DNA from: an uncultured Christensenellaceae bacterium
GTDB lineage: Bacteria > Bacillota > Clostridia > Christensenellales > Borkfalkiaceae
Direction of reading: 5' to 3'
Assembly: GCA_910588615.1 (NCBI GenBank)
Contig: CAJUOI010000011.1
Location: 1-56,573, forward strand
DNA: 56,573 nucleotides
Positions 1 through 7,960 of this stretch are shown piece by piece. How positions within the stretch are numbered: position 1 is the first letter of the stretch; every line of letters starts with the position of its first letter. The notes under the pieces were generated by a model that searched no databases, was not told the DNA's origin, and saw nothing but the letters and a program-made list of their open reading frames with translations. Position numbers and translations under genes: made by a program.

Positions 1-307
1 GGCACAGCTTAACGCTATGCCTAAACCTTTTTATTTGCGTTTTATTAAATTCCCTATGGGAATTACGGTAAGCGCAAGTCCTTTTTTATTTGTGTTTCCC
101 GCCCAAGGCAGGGGATAAAAAAGCGGCAACCCTCTGCGCGGCGGGGGGAAAGGAAAGCGTGGACTTCCTGTCGGTCGGAGGATCGCGGCGCGCGCCGAAG
201 AATCTTGCGCTTTCACAAATGCGGATCATTTTCAAGCATACAAAATATTTTAAAAAATTCTTCCCGAAAAAAGGAATTTTATGCAGGTTTGACGAAATAA
301 ATAATAG
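1..307. other. Upstream non-coding stretch with hairpins
   Basis: I see no convincing gene here. Two short open frames (31-216 minus, 90-311 plus) have low-complexity, Pro/Arg-rich or Lys-rich translations with no family resemblance and no ribosome binding site. The stretch holds a small perfect hairpin (AATTCCC-TAT-GGGAATT, about 50-66). It also holds a larger one at 81-122, where CTTTTTTAT pairs with ATAAAAAAG around an inner CCCGCC/GGCAGGG stem. The larger hairpin could be a terminator of a gene left of the window or an intergenic repeat. No clear promoter for dgt could be assigned. Confidence 0.5.
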
Positions 308-1288
308 ATGAAGGAAAAAACTTACGAAAAAGAGCGTGCGTTTTTATCGCCGTACGCCACGAAATCCGAGAACAGCAAGGGGAGGCTGAAAGGAGAGCCT
401 GCCTGTCCTATGCGCACGGACTTTCAGCGCGACCGCGACAGAATCATCTATTCCAAGTCTTTTCGCCGTTTAAAGAACAAGACGCAGGTCTTTTTCGCCC
501 CTGACGGCGACCACTATATGTCCCGTTTGACGCACACGTTGGACGTGGCGCAGATCGCGCGTTCGATTGCCCGCTGTCTTTCGTTGAACGAGGATTTGAC
601 GGAGGCGATCGCGCTCGGACACGATTTGGGGCATACGCCCTTCGGGCATGTAGGCGAGCGGGTGCTTTCCGAACTCTGTCCCGAGGGTTTCCGCCACAGC
701 GAGCAGTCTCTGCGCGTTGTCGATTGCCTCGAAAAGGACGGAAAGGGGCTGAACCTCACGCTGGAAGTGCGCGACGGAATTCTGAACCATCCTTCCTACG
801 GCAATCCCGCGACGCTCGAGGGTGTGGTCGTTTCGCTTGCCGACAGGATCGCCTATATCAACCACGATATCGAGGACGCCATCCGCGCGAATCTTTTGCG
901 CGAGGAGGAGCTTCCTCCGTTTGCGGTTTCGGTGTTCGGCAGGGACACGAGCGAGCGCATCAACACCGCCGTTCTGGATATTGCCACGGAGTCGGCGGAT
1001 AAGCCCTACGTGCGAATGTCCGACGAGAAGAAACAGGCTTTGGACGAGCTGCGCACCTTCATGTTTAAGCGCGTTTACGAACACGCCAATACGCTGATTC
1101 AGGAGAACGCGGGCAGAATGCTGCGCTCCCTTTACAACTATTTCATTGAAAATCCAGACGAAATTCCCCCGCCCTACGACAAAACGAACGTTCCGCGCGC
1201 GGCTTGCGATTACATCTCGTCCATGACCGACCAATACGCTATCAACGTATTCCGTTCGTTGTTTTTACCGCGGGAGGGCTTCGTATGA
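308..1288 (+). CDS. dgt: dGTP triphosphohydrolase-like HD-domain protein
   Basis: Predicted deoxynucleoside triphosphate triphosphohydrolase, which hydrolyses dNTPs to the nucleoside and triphosphate and so helps set dNTP pools in the cytoplasm. The 326-residue protein begins with the usual family N-terminus (RDRDRIIYSKSFRRL near residues 41-55) and carries the HD metal-binding residues: H76 in RLTHTLDV, H105-D106 in LGHDLGH, and a later D in LADRIAYINHD near residue 178. These are the H...HD...D signature. The length fits the short Clostridial form. It is first in an operon and its TGA overlaps the ATG of dnaG (ATGA), which implies translational coupling. The start has only a weak Shine-Dalgarno, but an earlier start is not supported. 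The family is clear; exact substrate preference (dGTP or all dNTPs) is not readable from sequence. Confidence 0.9.
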   Translation: MKEKTYEKERAFLSPYATKSENSKGRLKGEPACPMRTDFQRDRDRIIYSKSFRRLKNKTQVFFAPDGDHYMSRLTHTLDVAQIARSIARCLSLNEDLTEAIALGHDLGHTPFGHVGERVLSELCPEGFRHSEQSLRVVDCLEKDGKGLNLTLEVRDGILNHPSYGNPATLEGVVVSLADRIAYINHDIEDAIRANLLREEELPPFAVSVFGRDTSERINTAVLDIATESADKPYVRMSDEKKQALDELRTFMFKRVYEHANTLIQENAGRMLRSLYNYFIENPDEIPPPYDKTNVPRAACDYISSMTDQYAINVFRSLFLPREGFV

Positions 1289-3069
1289 AAGCGGACTTTT
1301 CCGAGTTTATAAAGACCGTCAAGGCGAAAAACGATATCGTCGAAGTCGTCGGATCGTATGTAAAGCTCGAGAGGAAGGGGTACAACTATTGGGCGTGCTG
1401 TCCTTTTCATCACGAAAGGACGCCCTCATTTTCCGTGAATGCGGCGGACGGCTACTATCATTGCTTCGGGTGCGGCGTTTCGGGCGACGTCATCGGCTTC
1501 GTCAAGGATTACGAAAACCTCGAATTCATGCAGGCGGTGGAAATTCTCGCAAAGCGCGCGGGGCTGGAAATTCCAGCATTCGACGACAAGTCGGGCGAAG
1601 AAATCGCCGTAAAAAAACAGAAAAAGGACAGGCTGCTGTCCCTGCTGCGCGACGCGGCACGCTTCTATCTGAACAACCTCTATTCGGGGAAGGCGAGCGC
1701 GCAGCTCGAATATCTCGAAAAGCGGGGGATCGCGCCCTCCACGATGAAGAAATTCGGCTTGGGCGCGTCCCTCGACTACTTCTCCCTTCCGCTTTATCTG
1801 AGGGGCAGGGGGTATAGCGAGGAGGAGTGCGTCGAGAGCGGCGCGTGCGTGAAAACGGAAGAGGGGCGCATCATCGACGCCGAGGGCGAACGTCTGATCA
1901 TTCCCATTATCAACGCGTTGGACGAAGTAGTTGCGTTCGGCGGGCGGGTGATGAAAAAGACGGACCGCGCCAAATATAAGAACACGCGCGAAACCGCCGT
2001 GTTTGAAAAGAGCAAAAATCTGTACAATATCAATCTCGTAAAAAAGGAAAAGCGCGTCGGGGGGATTCCTTACCTTATTATGGTGGAGGGTTATATGGAC
2101 GCCATGTCGCTGTATCAGGCGGGCTTCAAATGCGTTGCGGCGAGCATGGGCACGTCGCTCACCAAGGAGCAAGCGCGGCTGTGCAAGCGGTATGCGGACA
2201 CCGTTCTCATCAGCTACGACGGCGACTTTGCCGGGCAGAAAGCCAACCTCCGCGGACTGGATATCTTAAACAAAGAGGGTTTGAAGGTGCGCGTCGTGCC
2301 GATGCCCGACGGAATGGATCCCGACGACGTGATTCAAAAGCGGGGCGCGGAGGGGTATCAAAAATGTCTGGACGCGGCGATGCCCTTGCTCGATTTCCGC
2401 ATTCTGGCGGCACGGCGGAAGTACGACCTGACCCGTAGCGACGAGGGAAGGGAATTTATCAAAGAAGTGCTGCCCATCGTCAGGGAATCGGACAGCGCGG
2501 CGGAGCGGGAGGTACTGTTAAAGCGTGTTGCCGAGTGGTCGAAGGTGAGCGTGGAGGCGTTGCAGCGCGATTTGGAGAACATCCCCGCGCGCGCCGAGCC
2601 GCAGGAAACAAGGGAGAGCGCTCCTCCGCCCCGAGAAGCGGACAGGGACGAGAAAGCAGTCTGCTTTGTTTTGGCGGCTTGTCTATTTAATCAGCCCTAC
2701 GCGCTCGGGTTTCATCCCGAGGATCTGTATCTTGACGGCGATTTCGGTGTGATTGCCGATTTTATCGCGTCGGAGCGGGAAAAGGGCAGGGTGCGCGCAA
2801 GCGGCGTTTTCGAGGTTTTAAGTGAAAACAGCCCCGTGCTGAACGAGATTTTGTCGCTGAACGACGGCGGATTGGAGGGCGATTCGGCGGAAAAATACTT
2901 TAAGGATTCCGTGCGTATGCTCAAACGCAGGGAGATCATCGGACGGATATCTTTGGCGAACGCAGCGTATGCACAGGCGGAAACGTCCGAAGAGCAACGG
3001 GAAATTTTACGGAAGATCGGTGACCTGAGACAGGAATTAAAACGCTGGTCGAACGGGAGGAAACGGTGA
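1285..3069 (+). CDS. dnaG: DNA primase DnaG
   Basis: Synthesises RNA primers for replication at the fork together with the replicative helicase. Start chosen at ATG 1285 (GGGAGGG just upstream, overlapping the dgt stop), giving 594 aa, close to the normal 600. The N-terminal CHC2 zinc-binding domain is visible as C39-x2-H42...C60-x2-C63. The Toprim catalytic core follows with EGYMD near residue 268, the SYDGD acidic motif near 311 and DPDD near 345. The C-terminal 150 residues are poorly conserved, as expected for the helicase-binding domain. It sits between dgt and rpoD, the conserved macromolecular-synthesis arrangement of Firmicutes (rpsU is absent here). Its stop overlaps the GTG start of rpoD. 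Confidence 0.97.
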   Translation: MKADFSEFIKTVKAKNDIVEVVGSYVKLERKGYNYWACCPFHHERTPSFSVNAADGYYHCFGCGVSGDVIGFVKDYENLEFMQAVEILAKRAGLEIPAFDDKSGEEIAVKKQKKDRLLSLLRDAARFYLNNLYSGKASAQLEYLEKRGIAPSTMKKFGLGASLDYFSLPLYLRGRGYSEEECVESGACVKTEEGRIIDAEGERLIIPIINALDEVVAFGGRVMKKTDRAKYKNTRETAVFEKSKNLYNINLVKKEKRVGGIPYLIMVEGYMDAMSLYQAGFKCVAASMGTSLTKEQARLCKRYADTVLISYDGDFAGQKANLRGLDILNKEGLKVRVVPMPDGMDPDDVIQKRGAEGYQKCLDAAMPLLDFRILAARRKYDLTRSDEGREFIKEVLPIVRESDSAAEREVLLKRVAEWSKVSVEALQRDLENIPARAEPQETRESAPPPREADRDEKAVCFVLAACLFNQPYALGFHPEDLYLDGDFGVIADFIASEREKGRVRASGVFEVLSENSPVLNEILSLNDGGLEGDSAEKYFKDSVRMLKRREIIGRISLANAAYAQAETSEEQREILRKIGDLRQELKRWSNGRKR

Positions 3070-4121
3070 GTATTTCAGAACAAAAGCTGACGGAAGTCAT
3101 TTCGGGACTGGTGGCGGACTATAAGATGAAGGGAAGCATTTCGACGAGCGCCCTCTGCGACGCTCTGGAAAAGCACGACTTGGATCCGTCGCAGCTCGAT
3201 CAGATTTATAAAGAATTGCCCGAATCGGGGGTCATGATTTACGACGAGGACCAGCGCGATAAGGAATTGTTCGAGCAGGCGCTCTCGGATATCGGGCTGG
3301 ACGACCCCGTGAAGATGTATTTAAAGGACATCGGACGGGTGCCCCTCCTTTCGGGCGACGAGGAAATCGAACTTGCCCGCAAAATGCAGGAGGGGGACGA
3401 GGCGGCGAAGCGCCGTCTGTCCGAAGCGAATCTACGCCTCGTCGTTTCCATTGCCAAGCGCTACGTCGGGCGGGGAATGCTCTTTCTCGACCTGATTCAG
3501 GAGGGGAATCTCGGGCTCATGAAGGCAGTGGAAAAATTCGATTATCAGAAGGGTTTCAAGTTCTCCACGTACGCCACCTGGTGGATCCGGCAGTCGATTA
3601 CACGCGCCATCGCCGATCAGGCGCGTACCATCCGCATACCCGTGCACATGGTGGAAACCATCAACAAGCTGACGCGCGTATCGCGTATGCTCTTGCAGGA
3701 AAACGGCAGAGAGCCGACGCCGGAGGAAATTGCCGAAGCGATGGAGGTGGACGTGGCGCGCGTGCGCGAGATCCAGAAAATCGCACAGGATCCCGTCTCT
3801 CTCGAAACGCCCATCGGGGAAGAGGAGGACAGCCACCTCGGCGATTTCATCGAGGACGATAAGACGCAGACTCCGAGCGATTCCGTTTCCTTTATTATGT
3901 TGAAGGAACAGCTTCTGGGCGTGTTGGATACGCTCACCCCGCGCGAGGAAAAGGTGCTGCGGCTGCGCTACGGAATCGACGACGGCAAGCCGCGCACCCT
4001 CGAAGAGGTGGGAAAAGAGTTTAACGTTACGCGGGAACGCATTCGCCAGATCGAGGCGAAGGCGCTGCGCAAGCTTCGTCATCCCAGCCGCAGCAAAAAA
4101 CTCAAAGACTTTCTCGACTGA
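3066..4121 (+). CDS. rpoD: Primary sigma factor SigA/RpoD
   Basis: Housekeeping sigma-70 factor that directs RNA polymerase to TTGACA/TATAAT promoters, many of which are visible in this window. 351 aa with a GTG start at 3066 preceded by GGGAGG and overlapping the dnaG stop by 4 nt. Regions in order: a short region 1.1 (residues 1-60), region 1.2 (DDPVKMYLKDIG near 78), region 2 with the core-binding and -10 recognition helices (RLVVSIAKRYVGRG, then FSTYATWWIRQ near 175), region 3, and region 4 with the -35 helix-turn-helix (TRERIRQIEAKAL) at the C-terminus. The small size is typical of Firmicutes SigA, which lacks the large non-conserved insert of proteobacterial RpoD. Confidence 0.97.
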   Translation: MSISEQKLTEVISGLVADYKMKGSISTSALCDALEKHDLDPSQLDQIYKELPESGVMIYDEDQRDKELFEQALSDIGLDDPVKMYLKDIGRVPLLSGDEEIELARKMQEGDEAAKRRLSEANLRLVVSIAKRYVGRGMLFLDLIQEGNLGLMKAVEKFDYQKGFKFSTYATWWIRQSITRAIADQARTIRIPVHMVETINKLTRVSRMLLQENGREPTPEEIAEAMEVDVARVREIQKIAQDPVSLETPIGEEEDSHLGDFIEDDKTQTPSDSVSFIMLKEQLLGVLDTLTPREEKVLRLRYGIDDGKPRTLEEVGKEFNVTRERIRQIEAKALRKLRHPSRSKKLKDFLD

Positions 4122-4753
4122 TGCGCCGCATCGAAAAGCTCTGCACCTATCTTTCGCGGGCGGACGTGTTTGCGGACGTCGGGTGCGACCACGGCTACTG
4201 CACCGAATATATGCTGAAAAACGACCTCTGCGGTCGGGCGTATATTTCGGATATCAGCGCGAAGAGCCTGCAAAAGGCGGAAACGCTGCTTGCCTCTTAT
4301 ATCCGCGAGGGACGGTGCATTCCCGTCGTCGCCGACGGATTGCAGGGCATCGGTGAGCCGTGCGATTTAGTGCTGATCGCGGGGATGGGCGGGGAAGAAA
4401 TCATTAAAATCATTTCCGGCACGCTGCCTGACCGATTCGTTTTGCAACCCATGAAAAATACCGATAAGGTGCGTTCGTATCTTTCGGGACGGGTGAAGTT
4501 TATCAGGGACGAAACGTTCCGCATCGGTGAAACGTATTACGACGTCGTCGTGGGCGAGCGGGGCGAGGAAATGCTTACGCCGCTCGAAATAAAGTACGGG
4601 CGGGACAATTTAAATACTCCGACCGACGACTTTCGGCAGTGGGTCAAGGAAAAGCTCGAAGGCGCGGAAAAATTTTTGTTGCGCGCAAAGGACGAAAATG
4701 CACGGCGGGCGCTCTTGGAACGGCGGGCGGAATTACGGGGGTTATTGCATTGA
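4121..4753 (+). CDS. trmK: tRNA (adenine22-N1)-methyltransferase TrmK
   Basis: Predicted SAM-dependent methyltransferase that makes m1A22 in tRNA (COG2384). The 210-residue protein has the SAM-binding motif FADVGCDHGYC near residues 17-27, the second acidic motif at ISDIS, and the family hallmark LIAGMGGEEI near residues 85-94. The ATG shares one base with the rpoD TGA (TGATG) and its own TGA overlaps the TTG start of the next gene, so it is embedded in the operon. The rpoD-trmK-nif3 order is widespread in Firmicutes and supports the call. Confidence 0.93.
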   Translation: MRRIEKLCTYLSRADVFADVGCDHGYCTEYMLKNDLCGRAYISDISAKSLQKAETLLASYIREGRCIPVVADGLQGIGEPCDLVLIAGMGGEEIIKIISGTLPDRFVLQPMKNTDKVRSYLSGRVKFIRDETFRIGETYYDVVVGERGEEMLTPLEIKYGRDNLNTPTDDFRQWVKEKLEGAEKFLLRAKDENARRALLERRAELRGLLH

Positions 4754-5529
4754 AACCGATAAATTTATATCAGATCGCAGACGAAATCGCGCCCTTTGCG
4801 CTTTCCAAGGAGTACTGCGAGCGTTACGGCGCGTACGACAACAGCGGCGTTATCTTGGATTTCGGCGAGGAACTCACGGGCGTGGTGTTCAGTCTCGACT
4901 GTTCGACACTTGCGATCGAAGAGGCGAAAAAGCAGGGCGCAAACTGTATTTTTACCCATCACCCCGCAATTTTTTCGCCTGTGCGCTCCATTTGCGTCGG
5001 CGGGACGGCTGCCAATATTGCGGCTTGCGCAAGGGCGGGGATCTCGGTGATTTCGGCGCATCTCAACCTCGACTGCGCACAGGGCGGGGTCGACGACTGC
5101 CTCATGCACGGCTTGGGCGGAAAGGCGGCGGAAAGCGTGATGCATCCGTTGCGGGAGGGCGGTTACGGCAAGGTTTATTCCGTTGTGCCAACTCCGCTTG
5201 AAGCGTTCGTCGGCGGGGCGCAGAAGGAGTTCGGCACGCGGCGTACCGTCGTTTACGGAAATCGTCCCGTCGGTAAGATTGCAAGTTTTTGCGGCGCGGG
5301 CATGGACGACGCGTCGGTGAATTTCGCCGTCGGGTCGGGCGCGGATACTGTGGTTTCGTCGGACGCGAAGCATCATTTGCTTTCGGCGTTGATCGAAGCG
5401 GGGCTGAACGTCGTGCTGCTGACGCATTACGCGGCGGAAAATTACGGGTTTATGAAATTCGGCGAAAAAATAAAGAGTAAAATATCGGGCGTTCCCGCGT
5501 ATTTCGTTACGGACGAACGTCTTTTGTAA
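4750..5529 (+). CDS. Nif3-like dinuclear metal center protein (DUF34)
   Basis: NIF3/YqfO family protein, 259 aa from the TTG at 4750 (GGGGG upstream, TTGA overlap with the trmK stop). An in-frame upstream ATG exists but would lie deep inside trmK. Metal-binding signatures are visible: THHPAIF near residue 67, a conserved SAHLNLD near 106, and the C-terminal HYAAENYGF. The protein lacks the extra central domain found in about 370-residue YqfO members, so it is the short form. Automated pipelines often call the family GTP cyclohydrolase I type 2, but its physiological role is unsettled, so I name only the family. It is followed after 11 nt by the zinc-ribbon gene, a common pairing. Confidence 0.9.
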   Translation: MKPINLYQIADEIAPFALSKEYCERYGAYDNSGVILDFGEELTGVVFSLDCSTLAIEEAKKQGANCIFTHHPAIFSPVRSICVGGTAANIAACARAGISVISAHLNLDCAQGGVDDCLMHGLGGKAAESVMHPLREGGYGKVYSVVPTPLEAFVGGAQKEFGTRRTVVYGNRPVGKIASFCGAGMDDASVNFAVGSGADTVVSSDAKHHLLSALIEAGLNVVLLTHYAAENYGFMKFGEKIKSKISGVPAYFVTDERLL

Positions 5530-5540
5530 GGAGTGTAAAT

Positions 5541-6239
5541 ATGTCTACGTTGAACACATTGTTGGAGTATCAGGAAGCGGATAAAAAGCTGCTTGAAATC
5601 GAAAAGGAAGTTTCTTCGAGCGAAGAATACAAAAAGTACGCGCAGGCGCGGAAATTTATGAAGAGCGCGCAGGAGCGTCTGGAAGCTTACGACCGCCGTG
5701 CGGCGGAGCTGAAATTGCTGTGCGAAGAATTGGCGGCGCGCAGCGGTGAAATTACCGAGGCGATCGCGGAGTACCACGATCTCGACGAGATGATCGAGGA
5801 CGGCGGCGATACCTCGTACTATGAAAAGACAGTGCGTTCGCTCTCCGATAAGCTGCGCGGCTTAAAGTCGGAGCTGAACAAGCTCGTCGCCGAAATCAAG
5901 AGCGTTAACGAGGAATATAAGAAGTTCCGCGAGCAGACGATCGCCATGCAGAATCAGGGCAAGGAATATAAGCAGAAGTACGACGCGGTGCTCGGCGGGC
6001 GCGCGGCGGAAGTGAGTGAAATCAAGAAGACACTGGAAGAGCTTGCGGGGAACGTTCCCGCCGACATTATGCAAAAGTACGCGGCGAAGCGCAAGGAGAA
6101 GATTTTTCCCATCATCGTGCCGCTCGTCGACGGAAGGTGCATCTGCCGTATGGATATTTCTCTTGCCCGCCAGAGCGAGCTTTCGGGCGGCAAGGTGATC
6201 GAATGCGAGCATTGCCGCAGATTTATTTATAAGAAATAG
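5541..6239 (+). CDS. C4-type zinc-ribbon coiled-coil protein
   Basis: 232 aa. Residues 1-165 are a long Glu/Lys-rich antiparallel coiled coil with no enzyme motif. The C-terminal 60 residues hold paired cysteines (GRCICRM and ECEHCRRF) that form a zinc ribbon. This is the CdsZ/DUF164-like family that often sits beside nif3-type genes in Firmicutes and Actinobacteria. AAGGAGTG lies just upstream of the ATG. A nucleic-acid-binding role is usually suggested for the family; I cannot refine that. It is separated from the next gene by 123 nt that contain strong hairpins. Confidence 0.85.
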   Translation: MSTLNTLLEYQEADKKLLEIEKEVSSSEEYKKYAQARKFMKSAQERLEAYDRRAAELKLLCEELAARSGEITEAIAEYHDLDEMIEDGGDTSYYEKTVRSLSDKLRGLKSELNKLVAEIKSVNEEYKKFREQTIAMQNQGKEYKQKYDAVLGGRAAEVSEIKKTLEELAGNVPADIMQKYAAKRKEKIFPIIVPLVDGRCICRMDISLARQSELSGGKVIECEHCRRFIYKK

Positions 6240-6245
6240 AAGCCG

Positions 6246-6332
6246 ATCCCTTGTCCCCTCGGGGAATGTTAAAGGAGGGATCGCTGCGGACTGCGCAAGA
6301 ACGTCGGGTTCTTTCGCAGAGAATACGAACAC
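6246..6332 (+). other. Structured intergenic segment (two hairpins)
   Basis: Between the zinc-ribbon gene and the racemase gene, an 8-bp stem (CGATCCCT with AGGGATCG) encloses a small CCC-CTCG-GGG hairpin. It is followed by a second stem (GCGCAAGAAC with GTTCTTTCGC, one mismatch). Neither is followed by a T run, so these are not standard terminators. This could be an mRNA processing or stabilising element or a small structured RNA. It lacks the conserved RNase P RNA core, which in some bacteria lies at this locus. Confidence 0.45.
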
Positions 6333-6362
6333 ATACGGGCGTGTTGTGCATAGAATGAAATC

Positions 6363-7367
6363 GTGCAGAACACGCTTGCCGTTATATCGCTCAACCGAAT
6401 TATCGAAAACGCCGCCGCGCTGCAAAACGCCGCACGCCGACCCTTGATCGCCGTCGTAAAGGACGACGCCTACGGGCACGGCGCAGAAAGGGTGTCGCTT
6501 GCGCTCGAGCCGTACGTTTCCGGCTTTGCCGTCTCCTCCGTGGACGAAGGCGCAGCGCTGCGTACCGTCGGCGTTTCCAAAGAAATCCTCGTTTTAACGC
6601 CTCCGCTTTGCGAGGAGGAAGTGTTGCGGGCAGCATCCCTCGGCTTGACCGTTTCGCTGACCTGCCTTGCGGTGCAGCATCTCGTGTTGCGCGTGCAGGA
6701 AAAATACGCGCTGCCCGTAAAGGCGCACATTGCCGTGAACACGGGCATGAACCGCTACGGCTTCCGCCCCGAGCGGGTGAAGGACGCTTTGAAACACGCA
6801 GACGGTGCGGTGATCACGGGCGTATATTCGCACCTGTTTCTTCCCGAAAGCGCAAGGGAAGTGCGGGCGCAAGTGCGCCTGTTCGAGCGCGCCTGCGGGG
6901 AGGTGCGCTCGATTTATCCCGACGCAGTGCGGCATCTTTCGGCAACGGGCGGGGCGCTTGCGGGCGTTGCGTTCGACGCGGTGCGCGCGGGGATTGCGCT
7001 CTACGGGTATTTGCCCGAGGCGTTTCGGGGGAAAATCGGGGTGAAGCCTGCGGCAAAGCTGTACGCAACGGTGGCGCAGAGCGGAACGCAGCTCGGCGGC
7101 GGCATGGGCTACGCCAGAGCAAAGCGGAAGGGTGAAAAATATCATACTCTCCGCCTCGGTTACGGCGACGGTTTTTTCCGCGACGGCGGCTTGGGCGCGG
7201 AGGGGAAGCTGTGTATGGACGCCTGCGTCCGTTGGGGCGCGGCGCGCGTATTCGGGCGGCGGCTGGTTCTCTCCTCCGTTACGGAGTACGCAAAGCAGCA
7301 CGGCACCACCGAATATGAGGTTCTCGTCAACTATTTGAGAAAGGCGGATAAAGAATACGAACGCTAA
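6363..7367 (+). CDS. alr: Alanine racemase family protein
   Basis: PLP-dependent fold-type III racemase, predicted to interconvert L- and D-alanine for peptidoglycan. 334 aa from a GTG start. The PLP lysine motif is clear (AVVKDDAYGHG near residues 30-40). Also present are NTGMNRYGF near 126 and, in the C-terminal beta domain, RLGYGDGF with the catalytic Tyr region and GKLCMDA (the conserved CMD). The protein ends with a short version of the YEVL...R tail. It is about 35 residues shorter than typical Alr, mainly in the C-terminal domain. A specialised amino-acid racemase cannot be excluded. It overlaps the homologous reading frame of the next gene. Confidence 0.85.
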   Translation: MQNTLAVISLNRIIENAAALQNAARRPLIAVVKDDAYGHGAERVSLALEPYVSGFAVSSVDEGAALRTVGVSKEILVLTPPLCEEEVLRAASLGLTVSLTCLAVQHLVLRVQEKYALPVKAHIAVNTGMNRYGFRPERVKDALKHADGAVITGVYSHLFLPESAREVRAQVRLFERACGEVRSIYPDAVRHLSATGGALAGVAFDAVRAGIALYGYLPEAFRGKIGVKPAAKLYATVAQSGTQLGGGMGYARAKRKGEKYHTLRLGYGDGFFRDGGLGAEGKLCMDACVRWGAARVFGRRLVLSSVTEYAKQHGTTEYEVLVNYLRKADKEYER

Positions 7368-7386
7368 GCAGGAACTGCGCAAAGAG

Positions 7387-7896
7387 ATGACGGCACTGCG
7401 CCGAACGCTCGTTTCCGAGGAAAGGGACGGGCGGATTTTTCAGGCGCTTCTTTGCTCGCCCTATTGGAATAGGGAGAGCTTTTTTGTGTATCGTTCGGTG
7501 CGCTCGGAGGTAAAAACGGACGAAATCATCTCCGCACTGCGTTTGGCTGGCAAGCGGGTGTGCGTGCCGCGCGTGAGCGGCGGCGTGATGTCGGCGGTTG
7601 AGGAGAAGGGGGAAAGGGAATTTTTTTACGGGATTCCGCAGCCCGCTTCGGGTTCGGACGAGCCCTGCGCCGTCGTTCTGACCCCGCTGTTGGCGTTCGA
7701 CGAGGCAGGATTCCGCCTCGGTTACGGGGGCGGATATTACGATAGATATTTTTCCTTGCATCCGAACGCGATCCGCGTGGGGCTTGCCTACGAGGGACAA
7801 GCGGTGCGGCATCTGCCGCGCGGGGCGTACGACGTGCCGCTTCACGCGGTTATCACCGAATGCGGCGTACGGATTTTCCGAAAACCGACCGATTGA
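7387..7896 (+). CDS. 5-formyltetrahydrofolate cyclo-ligase family protein
   Basis: MTHFS/YqgN family, which converts 5-formyl-THF to 5,10-methenyl-THF with ATP. From ATG 7387 the protein is 169 aa and includes GKRVCVPRV and the family hallmark RLGYGGGYYDRY near residues 111-122. The conserved N-terminal KQELRKEM segment, which contributes to nucleotide binding in the family, lies in the same frame upstream of this ATG (7366-7386). No ATG, GTG or TTG occurs between it and the in-frame TGA at 7336; only ATA 7348 and CTG 7375 are available. The true start is therefore uncertain and may be non-canonical, or there may be a +1 frameshift from the racemase gene or a sequence error. Confidence 0.85.
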   Translation: MTALRRTLVSEERDGRIFQALLCSPYWNRESFFVYRSVRSEVKTDEIISALRLAGKRVCVPRVSGGVMSAVEEKGEREFFYGIPQPASGSDEPCAVVLTPLLAFDEAGFRLGYGGGYYDRYFSLHPNAIRVGLAYEGQAVRHLPRGAYDVPLHAVITECGVRIFRKPTD

Positions 7897-7897
7897 C

Positions 7898-7927
7898 TTG
7901 ACATTTTGCAGACGGGCAGGGTATAAT
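7898..7927 (+). promoter_or_regulatory. Sigma-A promoter of the rsmD-coaD-aroF-pheA operon
   Basis: TTGACA at 7898-7903 and TATAAT at 7922-7927 with an 18-nt spacer, both boxes matching consensus. The -35 box begins 2 nt after the stop of the cyclo-ligase gene, and the start codon of the next gene is 34 nt after the -10 box. Confidence 0.9.
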
Positions 7928-7960
7928 AGAAAAAGGACAAACGGGAATGGGAGCAACGTT

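Noticed and set aside
31..311. Small ORFs 31-216 (minus) and 90-311 (plus)
   Set aside because: No ribosome site, low-complexity translations, and both run through the hairpin at 81-122. The ATGA overlap with dgt is probably chance.
6240..6362. RNase P RNA gene
   Set aside because: Expected from synteny in some bacteria, but the gap is only 123 nt and the conserved GAGGAAAGUC-type core is absent.
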